Assembly (NCBI GenBank): GCA_019415525.1
Contig: DXZA01000072.1
Span: forward strand, 1 to 47,748
DNA length: 47,748 nt
Direction: 5' to 3'
Source of the DNA: Tyzzerella sp.
GTDB lineage: Bacteria; Bacillota; Clostridia; Lachnospirales; Anaerotignaceae
How positions within the stretch are numbered: the first letter of the stretch is position 1; each line of letters begins with the position of its first letter. The notes below the pieces were generated by a model. The model ran no database searches. It was given only the letters and a program-made list of their open reading frames with translations, and was not told the DNA's origin. The position numbers and the translations under genes were made by a program. Positions 8,911-16,794 of the stretch are shown here, piece by piece.

Positions 8911-9417
8911 TTAAAGAAGGCTGTTAATTTCTTTTGTGTAATCAACACCATTAATTTTAACTATACCTGCTAAACGGTCAATTAAAAATAATTCTTGTCC
9001 GTCTACATAAAGCTGATAACGTGTTACAGTTGCTGTAATCTCATTTGAACTACCTTCACCAACAGTCATAGCAATTCCAGGAATTTTATTCGGTATACAT
9101 TTAATAAATGCTTTACAACCTTTAGGAGTTGTATTTCCGTTGGCATCTGTAACACTTTGTATAAATCTTGCTTCAAAATTTAATGTTTTTGGTGTAATCA
9201 TTGATGTAAAACCATTATCAACACCTATTTTTGTTATAGCTAATTCCATATTATCTAAACGTTGCCAAATTGGTAATGACATTGTTCCCATAGCTTCAAT
9301 ATCTGCCATAACAGGTGTAACTTCTGGCAATGTCATTTCAACATCTTTTGCTGTTAAAACATTATCTGTATAGACTGTATTGGCAACAATAGCACCATAA
9401 ATATCTAAAAATGGCAT
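8911..9417 (-). CDS. Major tail tube protein (P2 FII family)
   Basis: 168 residues. The FII layout is clear: an N-terminal DIYGAIVANTVYTDNV segment, WQRLDNMELAITKIG, the loop SMITPKTLNFEARFIQSV, and a C-terminal TRYQLYVDGQELFLIDRL...INGVDY. It forms the inner tube of the contractile tail, inside the sheath encoded just upstream. Confidence 0.95.
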   Translation of the reverse strand: MPFLDIYGAIVANTVYTDNVLTAKDVEMTLPEVTPVMADIEAMGTMSLPIWQRLDNMELAITKIGVDNGFTSMITPKTLNFEARFIQSVTDANGNTTPKGCKAFIKCIPNKIPGIAMTVGEGSSNEITATVTRYQLYVDGQELFLIDRLAGIVKINGVDYTKEINSLL

Positions 9418-9438
9418 TATTATTCACCTACCTTTCAT

Positions 9439-10890
9439 TTATTCAAAGTATGAAGAAAATCCTTCATCAGTATACGCTACTTTTAATGTTCCAGACTTAA
9501 ATGGTGGTGTTGGTGTTATTTTATTTGACCATACAAAATCACCTTCCATTAACTGAGTTGTACTGTTTTCACTTTCTCTGAATTCGCATACTGGTTCACC
9601 TATTAATGCACCTATCGCAACCAATGCATCAAGTTTTTCCTGTTCTCTATTTAAAATAGTATCAGCTAATGCTTTTGTCATTGGACTATCAATAGTAAGA
9701 GCATGTTCTCTTTGAAAGTCATTTGTAACATACATCATCATTCTTATACTATTATCAAATATAGCTCTTGCATCTGTAACTTGTCCATAAATATATGCTG
9801 CTGTATGTGGACCCCATATAATATATCTTCCGCCCCAATAAATAGCTGTTGTAATACCATTTTCATTTAATTTATTGCTAGTTTGTTGGTCATAACCTCT
9901 ATTTTTACTTGTTGCTCCAAAATATTGCCTTCCTGAAGGAATATCCTTATTTGAAGGACTTTCCATAGGTACGCCCTTATGCTTTCCATCGGTTTGGCAC
10001 ATAAGCCACGTACATACAGTTGATAAATTATATATATTTCCGTCTTTTCCTATCCACGCTGGATAGAAGACTTTTGCTCTTTCAGATGTATAATCATTTG
10101 TTTTTTTCCATTGTATAGCATCATCAAGTGTTTCAGCTTCACTATATGGAATATCAACATTTATAACTGCGTCCCAATGTCCATTTATTTTAGTTGTAGC
10201 TGAAAGCATAGCTTTATAAATTGTAGGTTTGTGGCTAAAATTAGGAACTGCCAAAATATTTGGTATTAAACCTAATTCCGGATATATAAGACTTACACAA
10301 CCTAAGCCTGTATACACTCCTTGGGCTGTAACTCCTCCGATAATGTCAGTATCTTCAATTTTAGATACATCAATTTCATCAAATGTAGCATTTAATGTTG
10401 TTATAGGCTCATCTCCTATACTTTTAAGAATTACAGCCTGCTTTGTATAATCATAATCCACAGAATAATCCACATTTTCAACTTTATCTGCTAATACAAG
10501 TGTATCAAGTATAATTGTATCGCTTTCAATTTCTACTTTACCATTTACAAATGTTATTTCTTTTGTTGTCTGTTCTTCTTTTTTATGTACTGCTGGGTCT
10601 AATACATTAATTACTACAATAGGGGCAACATTACCTAATGTATTATTAAAATGTACTGTAAAAGGCTCACAAAGGCTAAATTTTGTCCAATCTTGTGAAT
10701 ATCCCATTTTACTTTGTACCTCTAAAATATTGGTTAATTTTATAGGATAATTAACTAAATCTTTATCTTTATAGCCACGAATAAGATTGATAGGTGCAAT
10801 CCCCACATAAACAGGTATTGTATCAGTAGATACCGAGACAAGTCCAATGGATTTATCAAACTGACCATATGTACCGTGTAAATATGCCAT
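9439..10890 (-). CDS. Tail sheath protein (P2 FI family)
   Basis: 483 residues. Recognisable sheath segments are the N-terminal GQFDKSIGLVSVSTDTIPVYVG, the central IPNILAVPNFSHKP, AINVDIPYSE-like and GRYIIWGPHTAAYIYG, and the C-terminal NKITPTPPFKSGTLKVAYTDEGF. The family contracts to drive the tube through the envelope, and its presence shows the phage is a myovirus morphotype. It is followed at 21 bases by the tube gene. Confidence 0.96.
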   Translation of the reverse strand: MAYLHGTYGQFDKSIGLVSVSTDTIPVYVGIAPINLIRGYKDKDLVNYPIKLTNILEVQSKMGYSQDWTKFSLCEPFTVHFNNTLGNVAPIVVINVLDPAVHKKEEQTTKEITFVNGKVEIESDTIILDTLVLADKVENVDYSVDYDYTKQAVILKSIGDEPITTLNATFDEIDVSKIEDTDIIGGVTAQGVYTGLGCVSLIYPELGLIPNILAVPNFSHKPTIYKAMLSATTKINGHWDAVINVDIPYSEAETLDDAIQWKKTNDYTSERAKVFYPAWIGKDGNIYNLSTVCTWLMCQTDGKHKGVPMESPSNKDIPSGRQYFGATSKNRGYDQQTSNKLNENGITTAIYWGGRYIIWGPHTAAYIYGQVTDARAIFDNSIRMMMYVTNDFQREHALTIDSPMTKALADTILNREQEKLDALVAIGALIGEPVCEFRESENSTTQLMEGDFVWSNKITPTPPFKSGTLKVAYTDEGFSSYFE

Positions 10891-10904
10891 ATTATCACTC
10901 CTTT

Positions 10905-11516
10905 TTATAAAAATTCTTCATATTCTTTAATGTTTCTAACAATAGGACGCTTAACTTTAAACTGTATTCCGGCGAACCAATACGGATAATAATCAACAAT
11001 AGCTTCTTGCTCTTTAAATGGATAAAATTTAACACCACTTGCCTTGTCTATTTCTATACCATTTATAGATTGGCTGCTTTCAATAGCTCTTAAAGCAATA
11101 TCAAGCCAGTTCCAAACATCTCTCCAACCATTAGCATCTCTTTTAAAATATTCATCATCTGTACATTGCTTAAAACTACCATCTCCTGAAGGAATAAAAT
11201 AATCTTTACCATGTGTTCCGGTGTGCCATGTTGCAAAAGAAAATTGAATAGTTAAAACACCTATATTTGTTGTTAAATCGTCATTACCTTCAACAACACT
11301 AACACACATTGCCGGAATAGGTGCTACAGCATAAGGTGGTAATTTATCTTTAGTTGGTATAAAAAATGTAAAGCAAGCTGGAGTAATGAGTTTATAATCA
11401 TAATTTGATGAATTGCTTTCATCATCACTTTCCGGAGGTGCTTTAAGTTTCACTTTAGAACAAATTTCATTTTCCGCCCATTTTGTTATCTCATCTACAA
11501 TACTAACAACGGTCAT
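10905..11516 (-). CDS. Probable tail terminator/completion protein
   Basis: 203 residues. No strong family motif is recalled. The position between the FII-like connector and the sheath is that of tail-terminator proteins (lambda gpU or P2 gpR/S type). The alternating strand pattern around FSFATWHTGTHGKDYF and VWNWLDIALRAIE suits that fold. It is preceded by its own ribosome site 12 bases after the connector gene. Assigned by position, so only moderate confidence. Confidence 0.6.
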   Translation of the reverse strand: MTVVSIVDEITKWAENEICSKVKLKAPPESDDESNSSNYDYKLITPACFTFFIPTKDKLPPYAVAPIPAMCVSVVEGNDDLTTNIGVLTIQFSFATWHTGTHGKDYFIPSGDGSFKQCTDDEYFKRDANGWRDVWNWLDIALRAIESSQSINGIEIDKASGVKFYPFKEQEAIVDYYPYWFAGIQFKVKRPIVRNIKEYEEFL

Positions 11517-11528
11517 ATTCTCACCTTC

Positions 11529-11846
11529 TTATATTGTTATGTTTTCTCTCAAAGCTATTGTTGAAATACCCATATCATCTTTCCAATCATCAATAATACA
11601 TTCACGACCATTAATATTAATATTTTCTCCTGGCGGTCTTCGTTTTGGTAAATCATCACTACGGGCATAAAAAAGAGTGGAACTTTCAGCAACTGCTAAA
11701 TCTTGTCCACCCTGTCTATTTTTTAATTCATCATTATCAATTACAATTAATATTTTTTTACCTTCAACAACTGCATCTACACCAAAAAAACTAACATCAA
11801 TAAATGTATTTATATCATTTGCAACTGTTTCTTTGAAATTACTCAT
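11529..11846 (-). CDS. Head-tail connector, lambda gpFII-like
   Basis: 105 residues. SSTLFYARSDDLPKRRPPGE followed by ININGRECIIDDWKDDMG aligns by eye with lambda FII (SLFVRTDEV...GDTLTIGEENFWVDRV). That protein occupies the head-tail joint. The ATG at 11846 overlaps the previous gene's stop by eight bases with GAGGCGG upstream; an in-frame start at 11897 lies within the previous gene and lacks a site. Confidence 0.78.
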   Translation of the reverse strand: MSNFKETVANDINTFIDVSFFGVDAVVEGKKILIVIDNDELKNRQGGQDLAVAESSTLFYARSDDLPKRRPPGENININGRECIIDDWKDDMGISTIALRENITI

Positions 11847-12258
11847 TATTAACCGCCTCTGTTGCATCAAATGCAGGCATTTCTTCTTCATTGTCATCTA
11901 TTTCAGCCATAGCCTGTTTAATTTGTTCGATGAATACTGCCTTTTTTGTACCTATTTTATATTTAATACCGTAAGTTTCAGCAAATTCTTTTAATTCTTC
12001 TAAAGTCATATCTTCAAAGTTGATATTTTCATTATCTACAATTTCATCTGATATTTCACTTTCATCATCAACATCATAAATATATGAATTTGGATAATTA
12101 ACATCTGTACAAGGTTTCGCAACACCTAATGAAAAAAGACGTTGTGCTTTTTCTTCATCAAGGAAAAAAGGCTTATCGCCCACTTTTTTACCTATAACTG
12201 CTGTTCCTGTATCATATCCATAAACACCTGATATTATTTCAACTAAAATCTGACTCAT
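11839..12258 (-). CDS. Head-tail joining region protein with C-terminal SAP/HeH-like helix motif
   Basis: 139 residues. The N-terminal half (VEIISGVYGYDTGTAVIGKK) is a short beta-rich domain often found after the major capsid gene. The middle is acidic. Residues ~93-120 (MTLEELKEFAETYGIKYKIG, then TKKAVFIEQI) resemble the helix-extended-helix/SAP fold. Lambda FI, a DNA-packaging helper with an acidic part, occupies this slot; equivalence is by position and composition. Confidence 0.62.
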   Translation of the reverse strand: MSQILVEIISGVYGYDTGTAVIGKKVGDKPFFLDEEKAQRLFSLGVAKPCTDVNYPNSYIYDVDDESEISDEIVDNENINFEDMTLEELKEFAETYGIKYKIGTKKAVFIEQIKQAMAEIDDNEEEMPAFDATEAVNNE

Positions 12259-12274
12259 ATATATACCCCTCCTA

Positions 12275-13342
12275 TTATTCTGTTACTTTTGCAACCACCC
12301 AAGGGTTTTTATGATTTGGAATAAGTAAAGGACAAGATGTTAAAGTTAAAGTTCTTGTATTCTGATTTGCATCAGATACATATTTAGGAACTCTTGCAGC
12401 TGGATAAGTATGTATATTACCGTCAAATTGTTCAACCTGATTTACTGCACCATATACTCTACGACCTGCTGCTGGTGCTGTTAATATAACTGTTCCTGAA
12501 GGAATATATGGAACTATTTCTCCTTCTTCATTTTCATATGTTTCATCATAAGATATAATATCAATCATTCTTCCATAAACATTAATTCTTGCAATTCTTG
12601 AAGCTCCGTTCGGTAATTCTATCGGCTCAACCATACCCATATTGTAATAACGTATATCAAGCATTTTTTGAATTGTTTCATCATTTAAAATAATCGGTGC
12701 AACATCACCTGATATAATTAAATCAGTTGCTGGAAGTCCATTTGTTGTTAACATTTTAATCATTGCATTAATATCATCAATAATTTTAGCACCTGCCTGC
12801 CCCCATTTAGTTGCAGGTGTGTATTTTGAAGGATTACTGCTTTCAGAATAAAAACGTATCTCCATATCGTATGTCGAATTAATATCATCTGCAATATGTT
12901 TCATAATACAACCGTTTGTTATCATAGTTTCAGCTGCCATAACTTCTTCACGTCTTGTTATTGTTTCATCAAGCTCTTTTATATCATTCATAATCATTAC
13001 AAGTTGACGTTGTTCCGGTGTCAACTGTGTAAATAAGGCTTCACCAAATCCACGCTTTTTAACATCATCAACTGTCAAAGTTCTTTGAGGTGCAATACGT
13101 GGTGGAGTATATCTTTCCATATAAGAGCCACCACGTAATATTGCTACTCCACCTTTATGTGGCACAACAAAAGGTGCTAATTTTCTTAAACCATTTTTAT
13201 ATTCTACAAGTACATCTTCTGTTGAAAATACATCTGTTACTTCATTAGTCGGAAAATATCTATCCCTTAAAAATGTTGTAGGCTTTATAACCTGTTCTGT
13301 TGCCATTAATAGTGTATGTGTATTATATATATCAAGTCCCAT
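12275..13342 (-). CDS. Major capsid protein (lambda gpE family)
   Basis: 355 residues. It matches the gpE family from the N-terminal TEQVIKPTTFLRDRYFP through FVVPHKGGVAILRGGSYMER, the PRIAPQRTLTVDDVKKRGFG block and the C-terminal DAMWWARKTLT-equivalent NQNTRTLTLTSCPLLIPNHK. It lies immediately after the gpD-like decoration gene with an AAAGGAGG site. It is the shell subunit, stabilised by gpD. Confidence 0.95.
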   Translation of the reverse strand: MGLDIYNTHTLLMATEQVIKPTTFLRDRYFPTNEVTDVFSTEDVLVEYKNGLRKLAPFVVPHKGGVAILRGGSYMERYTPPRIAPQRTLTVDDVKKRGFGEALFTQLTPEQRQLVMIMNDIKELDETITRREEVMAAETMITNGCIMKHIADDINSTYDMEIRFYSESSNPSKYTPATKWGQAGAKIIDDINAMIKMLTTNGLPATDLIISGDVAPIILNDETIQKMLDIRYYNMGMVEPIELPNGASRIARINVYGRMIDIISYDETYENEEGEIVPYIPSGTVILTAPAAGRRVYGAVNQVEQFDGNIHTYPAARVPKYVSDANQNTRTLTLTSCPLLIPNHKNPWVVAKVTE

Positions 13343-13344
13343 TT

Positions 13345-13740
13345 TTATTCAACCTCCTTTGTATATTCAATCGCATCAGATAAAAGAATTCCACCTTTTC
13401 TTAATGCTTCTTTATCTTTAAAAGTTAATTCATATTCACTTTTTGTAATTAATTGATTAGTTGCAAAGTGTCCTGTTCTGTACGCAAGAGTTACAACATC
13501 ACTACTTGTTGCATCAATGTTTTCTGCAAGAATACAATTAGCTTCAAGCTCCGGTGTGCTTTCAGCTGCTAAATGTGACATTTTGCCCGTTGTATTATCA
13601 AGAGCAAGTACAGAACCTCTTTGCAATTCACCTTCACCTGATTTTACAGTCACGCTAAACACATCAGCTGGCGGAAAATTATCTATAATCAAATTATTAT
13701 ATTCTGTTTCTCCAACTCTTTCATATAATTTATTTGTCAT
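13345..13740 (-). CDS. Head decoration protein (lambda gpD family)
   Basis: 131 residues. EYNNLIIDNFPPADVFSVTV, RGSVLALDNTTGKMSHLA and CILAENIDATSSDVVTLAYR form the family signature of gpD, which trimerises on the expanded capsid. The ATG at 13740 sits 9 bases after GGGAGG; a GTG at 13749 is directly on the ribosome site and is rejected. It overlaps the protease/scaffold gene by 11 bases. Confidence 0.9.
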   Translation of the reverse strand: MTNKLYERVGETEYNNLIIDNFPPADVFSVTVKSGEGELQRGSVLALDNTTGKMSHLAAESTPELEANCILAENIDATSSDVVTLAYRTGHFATNQLITKSEYELTFKDKEALRKGGILLSDAIEYTKEVE

Positions 13741-14137
13741 TTTTAGCACCTCCCATAACTTTTTGGACTACCGCCATTGCCTCATTAAATAATTTTTCAT
13801 CATCATTATTTTTTTCATTCATTTCATTACCACAATTTCCAAGAGCTACAACATCATTTGTATCTTTTCCATCATTCCCTAAATCTGATAAAATATTAGC
13901 TCTAATTTTAGCTTCCTCTTTCATAGCCACTAATGCTAATTGCTCCGCTGTCAATGGATTTTCACCATATTTAGCGTTTTTAACGACATCTTTATTAGTA
14001 ATAGCATTTTCTATGCTCTCAATAGCTTGAAGTCGTTCTCTCTCTTGTTTTGCTCCCTTTTCAATGGAATTATTTTCAATCTGTAATACTAATTCCGGAA
14101 AATTCATTTTAAGCTCTTCTACTGTTTTAATTTCCAT
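13730..14137 (-). CDS. Nested scaffold protein (Nu3-like) from an internal start
   Basis: Inside the protease gene, in the same frame, an AGGAGG motif (14148-14153) sits ten bases before an ATG (14135-14137). The product would be 135 residues beginning MEIKTVEELKMNFPELVLQI, highly charged and helical, with an Asn/Glu-rich end. A consensus ribosome site in the middle of a coding frame is unlikely by chance, and lambda Nu3 is made the same way from the C gene. The product itself has not been seen, so this is inferred from sequence. Confidence 0.75.
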   Translation of the reverse strand: MEIKTVEELKMNFPELVLQIENNSIEKGAKQERERLQAIESIENAITNKDVVKNAKYGENPLTAEQLALVAMKEEAKIRANILSDLGNDGKDTNDVVALGNCGNEMNEKNNDDEKLFNEAMAVVQKVMGGAKNDK

Positions 14138-14926
14138 TTCTTTTGAACCTCCTATTTTTTTATTTATATTTTTTATATTTGAATTGTCCTGCATATTTAC
14201 AGGCAAATTACTTTTTATAACAGGTATATTATGTGGTATAAAACCACCTATTTTATTAACTGAAAACTTTATACCATTAGAAATTAAAAAATGTCTATCG
14301 GCTGATAGACTAAGGGTAATATCTTTATTTTCAATTATTTCATCAGCTAAACCTGCATCAACAGCTTCTTGACCAGTCAACCAAGTTTCGCCATTCATCA
14401 AACTTTTACACTCTTCTTTTGTTTTACCACTTCTTTCAGAATATACACCAATAGCGGCATTATTATGTGCTGAAAACTGTTTTATAATGGTTCTTAACTG
14501 TTCTATGTTGTAATAATCATATAAAAAACCTGAAACACCATGTATCATTAAATTACTTCCGGAATTCATTTTTCTTGTTTTACCGGCTTGAAATATAATT
14601 GATGCTGCTGACGCTGCAAGTCCATCATTAATTGTGGTTATATTACTATTTAAAGATTTTAAACGATTATATATAGCTAAGCCTGCATAAAAATCACCAC
14701 CAACAGAATTAATGTGAATATTTATATTAGATTTTGTTTTAATTTCTTCTATATCACTTAAAAAATCATCAAGAGCAATAAAATTTCCCGGTATTTTTTC
14801 TCCTGTCCACCAATCAACAGGGTGTTGTGACACTACTTCACCATACATATTAATATCAACAGTATCATCATCAATAATTGTTATATTATATGCCTTTATA
14901 GGTTCGTTTTTATTAATTGTTTCCAA
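13730..14926 (-). CDS. Head maturation protease, ClpP-type, with C-terminal scaffold domain
   Basis: 398 residues. Residues ~12-220 are a ClpP-like serine protease. Visible features are NINIHINSVGGDFYAGLAIY, the nucleophile Ser106 in DGLAASAASI, and His129 in NLMIHG. The C-terminal part (264-398) is charged and helical and is the scaffold domain that is also made separately from an internal start. The start is a TTG with AAGGAGGG upstream. This is the lambda C/Nu3 arrangement; the protease should process the scaffold during head maturation. Confidence 0.92.
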   Translation of the reverse strand: METINKNEPIKAYNITIIDDDTVDINMYGEVVSQHPVDWWTGEKIPGNFIALDDFLSDIEEIKTKSNINIHINSVGGDFYAGLAIYNRLKSLNSNITTINDGLAASAASIIFQAGKTRKMNSGSNLMIHGVSGFLYDYYNIEQLRTIIKQFSAHNNAAIGVYSERSGKTKEECKSLMNGETWLTGQEAVDAGLADEIIENKDITLSLSADRHFLISNGIKFSVNKIGGFIPHNIPVIKSNLPVNMQDNSNIKNINKKIGGSKEMEIKTVEELKMNFPELVLQIENNSIEKGAKQERERLQAIESIENAITNKDVVKNAKYGENPLTAEQLALVAMKEEAKIRANILSDLGNDGKDTNDVVALGNCGNEMNEKNNDDEKLFNEAMAVVQKVMGGAKNDK

Positions 14927-14949
14927 ATAATTCTCCCTCCTTCATTCAA

Positions 14950-16470
14950 TTAAATTTGACCATTTGCAACTCTTAACCTTTCATTTTCAGCTGTTAATCG
15001 GTCAACATTTGCTGTAAATTGTCCACCATTTAGCTTAATTGTTTCAGCTTCTCTTGTACTTAGACCGTTTTCAATAGCCATTACTGCCGCTGTAATTTCT
15101 TTTGTAGGGTCTAACTGTCCGGCTGGTGCTCCAATCCACTCACTTCCCAAATATGCTTGTCTTATTAATGGGTCTGTAAAAAATGAAGGTGCATTAATTC
15201 TTCCAAGTGCTATTGCCTCTGTTAACCATACCTCATAAACAGGGCGACAAAGGTCATTAGTCAGCCATTCTCTACGCATTTTAAATGCTTTCCAAGCTTC
15301 AAGCAGAGCAGCTCTACTGGCTGAATAACTACTTGTAAATGCTTTTAAAAGTAAATCTGCTGGAATTTCTAACGCAGCTCCAACCTGTTCTGACAAAGAA
15401 CGCATAAATACATCAAACCCACTACTTGGGCGTGTCGGTGTTCCAAAACGTACATCTTCACCTGCTTTAAGTACATTTATAGTACCTGCTCCCATTTCAT
15501 ATTCATTACTATCATCTGATACACCATTTATATCATCACTTAATGCTTCATTCATTGGTATATCATTTGGCGATGCTTCACTTGTAATGAATGCTGTAAA
15601 AAAACTTTGTATTAATGCACTCATCATTTCAGATTCTGTATATCTTCTCATCTGTAATAAAGGTTCTATAACTTGAGCAAGATACGGAACTCCTCTAAAT
15701 TGCTCAGGTCTTTCACTTTCCATTATATGCAATACATTTGGAAGACCTGTTTTTTTACCATACGCCTCTACTCTTTTAAATTTTGTTAGCTCTATTGTTG
15801 ATTGATATGGGTGCGTATTGGCTATATGATACGCTTCAATACTGCCAAGTGCATTTAATTCAACACCGTCATATATTTTATTGCCTTCTTTTGTTTTGCC
15901 TGTTGTATATGTAGGAGCACCATTAGAAAAACATATAGGTGTTCTTACTCTGTCAGCCTCTATCAAGTGCAATCTAAGACCATATGGCATTAAATTCGTA
16001 CGATCATAATGTTTTAATAATACAAACACATCTCCTGATAATAACCAGGATATTAAAGCTAATTGCTGAATGCCATAAAAGTCATTAACTCCTGTTGCAT
16101 CACAGGTCCTTTTATTTTTTGCCCAAATTTCAAATTCTGCCTCTGTGCGTTTTTGCCATATTTCAGCTTCTTCCTGTGACATACCTAAAATACTTCTGTT
16201 TATTGTACTTTTAAGTTTCAAACCATTACCTACAACATTAGTTCTATTTGTTTTTATTGCACTTGCTGCAACAGCAGAACCCATAAACAGCATACGCGAA
16301 CGTTGTCGTAATGTATAATTGTTATAATCAATGTCTTCATCAGGTGCACCGCTATTTGGTATCATAGCTTTTAACGATTTCTTTGTATAGCTTGCACCGC
16401 CTTCTGAATATCCTTTATTTGTAATGTGCATTCTTTTTTGATTGGAGTTTATATTTAATCGTTTTTTCAA
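14950..16470 (-). CDS. Portal protein (lambda gpB family)
   Basis: 506 residues. RSRMLFMGSAVAASAIKTNR, TNVVGNGLKLKSTIN, the central LLSGDVFVLLKHYDR and the C-terminal SYSASRAALLEAWKAFKMRR with PVYEVWLTEAI match lambda-type portals. The ring at the vertex takes in DNA with the gpA motor. The start is a TTG with AAAGGAGG upstream. It follows a terminator hairpin behind the gpW-like gene. Confidence 0.95.
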   Translation of the reverse strand: MKKRLNINSNQKRMHITNKGYSEGGASYTKKSLKAMIPNSGAPDEDIDYNNYTLRQRSRMLFMGSAVAASAIKTNRTNVVGNGLKLKSTINRSILGMSQEEAEIWQKRTEAEFEIWAKNKRTCDATGVNDFYGIQQLALISWLLSGDVFVLLKHYDRTNLMPYGLRLHLIEADRVRTPICFSNGAPTYTTGKTKEGNKIYDGVELNALGSIEAYHIANTHPYQSTIELTKFKRVEAYGKKTGLPNVLHIMESERPEQFRGVPYLAQVIEPLLQMRRYTESEMMSALIQSFFTAFITSEASPNDIPMNEALSDDINGVSDDSNEYEMGAGTINVLKAGEDVRFGTPTRPSSGFDVFMRSLSEQVGAALEIPADLLLKAFTSSYSASRAALLEAWKAFKMRREWLTNDLCRPVYEVWLTEAIALGRINAPSFFTDPLIRQAYLGSEWIGAPAGQLDPTKEITAAVMAIENGLSTREAETIKLNGGQFTANVDRLTAENERLRVANGQI

Positions 16471-16493
16471 TTTTACATTTTCCTCCTTTCATA

Positions 16494-16524
16494 TAAAAAA
16501 GCATTACTTTAAATAGCAATGCTT
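16494..16524 (-). terminator. Hairpin terminator between gpW-like and portal genes
   Basis: A seven-base-pair stem (16499-16505 with 16518-16524) is followed by a U-rich run on the leftward transcript. It lies inside the late operon, so readthrough must be frequent or antiterminated for head and tail genes to be made. Confidence 0.7.
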
Positions 16525-16529
16525 AAAAA

Positions 16530-16787
16530 TTAATAATCTCTTGGAACGACACCAAATGCTTTCCTTGGCTTACGACCGTTTATTTGTCCTTCAAGAATTT
16601 CAATATCATTTTCAAGATTCTTTATACTTTCTTCTAACTTGGGTAAATCTAACTTAGTTAAATTCCTTGTGCCAATACTATATGATTGTACTCCAGCTTT
16701 TAACAATTCTGTATATGCTGTGTAAGCATTTTCAAGCTGTATAGTTTTCATCTCAAGTCTTTTTTTCAATATTTTTATACTTGCCAA
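16530..16787 (-). CDS. Small gpW/DUF6148-like head protein
   Basis: 85 residues: a coiled N-terminal half, then QSYSIGTRNLTKLDLPKLEE and a KPRKAFGVVPRDY end. This is the pattern of the gpW-like/DUF6148 proteins found between terminase and portal in clostridial phages. Lambda gpW, also in this slot, closes the portal. The start is a TTG seven bases after a GGTGGTGA site made from the terminase 3' end. Confidence 0.78.
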   Translation of the reverse strand: MASIKILKKRLEMKTIQLENAYTAYTELLKAGVQSYSIGTRNLTKLDLPKLEESIKNLENDIEILEGQINGRKPRKAFGVVPRDY

Positions 16788-16794
16788 TGTTTAA

